Of a stretch of DNA of 64,000 nucleotides, positions 61,630 to 64,000 are shown one piece after another. The position numbers were made by a program, and so were the translations under genes. Under the pieces are notes generated by a model, which made no database searches, was not told the origin of the DNA, and was given only the letters and a program-made list of their open reading frames with translations. The stretch is taken from assembly GCF_016746095.1 (NCBI RefSeq), contig NZ_JAERTY010000009.1, positions 124,001 to 188,000 of the forward strand. The letters run 5' to 3'. Within the stretch, counting starts at the first letter, position 1; each line of letters begins with the position of its first letter. Source of the stretch: Sphingobacterium faecale (lineage in GTDB: Bacteria > Bacteroidota > Bacteroidia > Sphingobacteriales > Sphingobacteriaceae).

Positions 61630-61653
61630 AGCGGGCCTAAAGCCCGCTCTTTT
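61630..61653. terminator. Terminator hairpin between convergent genes
   Basis: Stem AGCGGGC / GCCCGCT with loop CTAAA, followed by CTTTTATTT on the plus strand, ends the MauE unit. It also lies at the stop codon of the minus-strand TlpA-like gene. Confidence 0.8.
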
Positions 61654-63148
61654 ATTTCCTCAATCCTGCCTCTATAGCAGAAATCAGCTCCTCTTGACTA
61701 GACAATGTAGCCTTTTCATTGATTAACCTACCATCTTTGCCCACAAGCAATGGATAAGGATAAGACATGATTTGATAATGAGTAATGATCGGATGACTGG
61801 TATATTGATTGTCCGTGTAAAGATGAACACCTCCTTCGGGCAAAAATTCCGCTTGTTTTAGCATCTTAGAAAACACCTCTTTTTTATCGATAGACACTGT
61901 AATAAAAACTACATCAGGATTATTCTTAAAGTGCTTTTTTACTGGCCCTACCACATTTAACATATACTGCCTACAGGGTGTACAAGATGCAAACCAGAAA
62001 TCCATAAACACCACCTTCCCCTTGAAATCTTCCATTTTGTGGTATTTACCTTCTACATCTGGTAGCGAAAATGCAAAAGCCTTCTCCCCCTTGAGCGCAT
62101 TTCGTAATAAGGAAATATGAGAATATGCGAGTGAATCTCTGACTATACTCAATGCGTCGTTAAGTAATTTATGACTCGATTTAAACTGAAACCGTTCTTT
62201 TAATAAGGTAGCTAACACACGATCTCGAACTTTAGAGTCTCTTAACAGATCTTTGGTAAAGCTATACCATAGTTCCACATCCCTACTCTGTGTCGTATTT
62301 AATAAAGCTACCCATGTGTATTGCGCTAGATAATCAACATATTTAGGAGCGTCAGCATAATCATCAGAAAAGCGAACAACTTCAGCCTCCCTAGACGTTA
62401 TAAATTTATTTAATTCTTCCTTTACTTGTGCTTTCCAATTTTTATCTTTAGCAGCATAGAGCAATCCATCAATCGATCTACCTGATTTCAAACCAAATTC
62501 ACCTTTGATCTGTGCCTTCAAAAGCATGTAAGCAAGTGGTGAGAGCTCTGCTCTAGTTTCGTCCAATTTTGCCATCGCTTTTTGGTTAATTATATTCCAC
62601 ATGTATAAAATATTAAGTGGGTTGTTTTTTTCTAAGGATCCTAAGATTGCCTCTTTGCTTTGTGTTTCACACAGACGCTTTTTATCCCACAGCACTTGGT
62701 ACTTTGCCGCACCCCTACCTGAGAATTCTGCATCCCACCCCTCCATTATTATAGGGATATCGCCATCATAACCTTCTTGCAAGGAGCGATATTTACCCAT
62801 GCGAGGCGAAAGATGGATACTAACACTATCCCCCGCTTCCATTAAAAAATCATGCATAAGGTAGGGCATAGGTGTAGCCGAAGATTTTTGAAAAGAAATA
62901 TTAACGCCGATCCAATTTGGTTTAACCAAATCTGAAATGACAAAGTGAAAATAACCCGCATTATTATGAGCTGTGATTAACTTCGATGGGTTAAGTACAG
63001 CTTCACCAATACGTTCATCTTGCATGTATAGTTCTAAAGTATCATTCGGTGCTAGTACGGGAGCGTACACCGTAATATATGCTTTATCCTGAGCCCTAAC
63101 CAATCCCAGATTGATTATACAGAATATTGTTATAAAAAAAGATTTCAT
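61652..63148 (-). CDS. TlpA-family thiol-disulfide protein with N-terminal extension
   Basis: A protein of 498 residues with a signal (FFITIFCIINLGLVRAQ), a long N-terminal part (about 20-350) that begins with a beta-rich region (YITVYAPVLAPNDTLELYM) and continues mostly helical, and a C-terminal thioredoxin domain with VVFMDFWFASCTPCRQYML (active CTPC), VFITVSIDKKE and the cis-Pro segment MSYPYPLLVGKDG. It is encoded 3 bp after a SusD-like gene, so it is the last gene of a SusCD operon. It probably handles disulfides in the periplasm for that system; it also faces the MauE-like protein. Confidence 0.9.
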   Translation of the reverse strand: MKSFFITIFCIINLGLVRAQDKAYITVYAPVLAPNDTLELYMQDERIGEAVLNPSKLITAHNNAGYFHFVISDLVKPNWIGVNISFQKSSATPMPYLMHDFLMEAGDSVSIHLSPRMGKYRSLQEGYDGDIPIIMEGWDAEFSGRGAAKYQVLWDKKRLCETQSKEAILGSLEKNNPLNILYMWNIINQKAMAKLDETRAELSPLAYMLLKAQIKGEFGLKSGRSIDGLLYAAKDKNWKAQVKEELNKFITSREAEVVRFSDDYADAPKYVDYLAQYTWVALLNTTQSRDVELWYSFTKDLLRDSKVRDRVLATLLKERFQFKSSHKLLNDALSIVRDSLAYSHISLLRNALKGEKAFAFSLPDVEGKYHKMEDFKGKVVFMDFWFASCTPCRQYMLNVVGPVKKHFKNNPDVVFITVSIDKKEVFSKMLKQAEFLPEGGVHLYTDNQYTSHPIITHYQIMSYPYPLLVGKDGRLINEKATLSSQEELISAIEAGLRK

Positions 63149-63151
63149 AAT

Positions 63152-64000
63152 TTATCTTAAATTTTGAAGTAGACCAGACGTCTTTATTTCATTAGTTGGT
63201 ATCGGGAAGAGCCATTTTGGCGAATTCGGTTCCAGTTTATAGACCTGACCTCCAAGCTCACGAGTCAGGGCGATATTGGCTCCGTCCCGATTGTAACGCT
63301 TTAAGTCCGACCAGCGCAAGCCACGAAACAATAATTGCTTACGACGCTCCTGTAAGACAATCGCTAAAGCATCCTCTTTGTTCGCTGCAATTTGGTCTAC
63401 ATAATTACTATGTACACGCTTCAAAAGATGATTTAAAGTCTTCATCGCCTCATCATAATCACCTAGACGTGCTTCACATTCTGCTTTAATCAAATACTGC
63501 TCATCCGAATCAAGGCCACGAAAGAAGTAAAAATTGATCTTATACTGACTGAGATAAAAGGGGTTACCCTGCTCATTCAATTTAAAAAATGACCGCCTCC
63601 AATCATTCAATTCATAGCTATCAAAAAGATATTGTTCGATCTGAATATTCTGATCATTCGACTGAATAAAAGGGCCATTAGTTTCATATCCCATATATAA
63701 AGTCTTCTTGTAATCGAGTTCACCTACATTTAAATCCACCAGCGCATCATGCGTATCGATAGACTGCGTAGCCATGTCTAATGCCTCCTTATACCTTCCC
63801 ATCGCTAGAAGGACTCTTGCACGAAGTGCATAAACTGCAGCTTTGGTAGGGCGTGCGTAATCGACCTCGGCCTGCACCAAATAAACAGCGGCTTCTAAGT
63901 CGGTCAGAGTTTGCTGATAAACCTCTGCTACCGATTGACGCTTTATTTTCTCATTGACATCGGATAGCAGTGGTATCGGAACGCCTAAATCAGTATGGGC
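63152..64000 (-). CDS. SusD/RagB-family lipoprotein, partial at the window edge
   Basis: The frame is open from the stop at 63152 to the right edge, about 282 residues. Visible are LGVPIPLLSDVNEKIKRQSV and YQQTLTDLEAAVYLVQ, the central SusD region, then AVYALRARVLLAMGRYKEAL, YLIKAECEARLGDYDEAM and the typical end RRKQLLFRGLRWSDLKRYN with WLFPIPTNEI. The N-terminus and signal lie beyond the window, and a susC gene is expected upstream. Followed closely by the TlpA-type gene. Confidence 0.93.
   Translation of the reverse strand, partial: AHTDLGVPIPLLSDVNEKIKRQSVAEVYQQTLTDLEAAVYLVQAEVDYARPTKAAVYALRARVLLAMGRYKEALDMATQSIDTHDALVDLNVGELDYKKTLYMGYETNGPFIQSNDQNIQIEQYLFDSYELNDWRRSFFKLNEQGNPFYLSQYKINFYFFRGLDSDEQYLIKAECEARLGDYDEAMKTLNHLLKRVHSNYVDQIAANKEDALAIVLQERRKQLLFRGLRWSDLKRYNRDGANIALTRELGGQVYKLEPNSPKWLFPIPTNEIKTSGLLQNLR

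Noticed and set aside
1-64000. rRNA and tRNA genes
   Set aside because: No stretch with tRNA-like cloverleaf arms or rRNA sequence was recognised by eye; a covariance search would be needed for certainty.

Overview
The window looks like a chromosome segment of a Bacteroidota bacterium of the Sphingobacteriaceae, most likely Sphingobacterium or a near relative. The grounds are SusC/SusD pairs with ECF sigma and FecR regulators, MauE/TlpA thiol-redox genes, weak ribosome binding sites, and promoter-like TTTG / TAnnTTTG boxes. The assignment rests on gene families and style only; there is no rRNA or tRNA marker.

Left flank (1-6829): a SusD (cut by the window edge), SusC and FecR on the minus strand, divergent from an ECF sigma factor. 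This is a classic trans-envelope-regulated nutrient uptake unit.

Centre (6840-41250): a very large minus-strand polysaccharide locus, read from a promoter-like site near 41.2 kb down to about 11 kb, with a FlaA1/WbpM-type dehydratase at 6.8-8.8 kb. It encodes a Wzx/Wzy-dependent capsule or exopolysaccharide: Wza, Wzc, a PHP-type phosphatase, a WecA/WbpL-type initiating transferase, Wzx, Wzy and several glycosyltransferases. Two sugar pathways are visible. One is the UDP-2,3-diacetamido-mannuronate route (WbpA/B/E/D/I-like), with an L-2-hydroxyglutarate oxidase embedded in it. The other is the L-FucNAc route (CapE/CapF/CapG). Two complete HisH-HisF-WbpG amidotransferase sets are present, one near each pathway, which suggests two acetamidino sugars. 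The WbpG copy of one set has lost most of its N-terminal cysteine cluster. Degenerate octamer repeats (NNATYTGC) lie at both ends of the locus.

Right of the locus (41.2-44.8 kb): 63-bp tandem repeats, a small FN3 / DUF5675 / holin-like cassette, and a DUF4143-type AAA ATPase preceded by three 22-bp iterons that run up to its promoter.

44.9-55.3 kb: a second complete uptake operon on the plus strand: ECF sigma, FecR, SusC, SusD, DUF4843 lipoprotein, PKD-like lipoprotein and a TlpA-like thioredoxin.

55.3-56.5 kb: a YafQ-type toxin-antitoxin pair and a helix-turn-helix gene. A structured repeat (core AGCCTAGGAAC...GGTTCCAGCTT) occurs here and at several other sites. Copies of it flank both the toxin-antitoxin pair and the AAA ATPase as direct repeats.

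56.5-61.6 kb: an unusual signalling and envelope cluster: a LytTR regulator, a sensor kinase whose phospho-acceptor histidine is missing, an LpxL-like acyltransferase with an altered catalytic box, and a previously uncounted 48-residue peptide. Diverging from these are a Crp-like regulator, a MauE membrane protein and a small Cys-containing exported protein. Three 21-bp-phased direct repeats lie in the divergent region. At 61.6-64.0 kb are a TlpA-type protein and a SusD, probably the end of a third SusCD operon running off the window.
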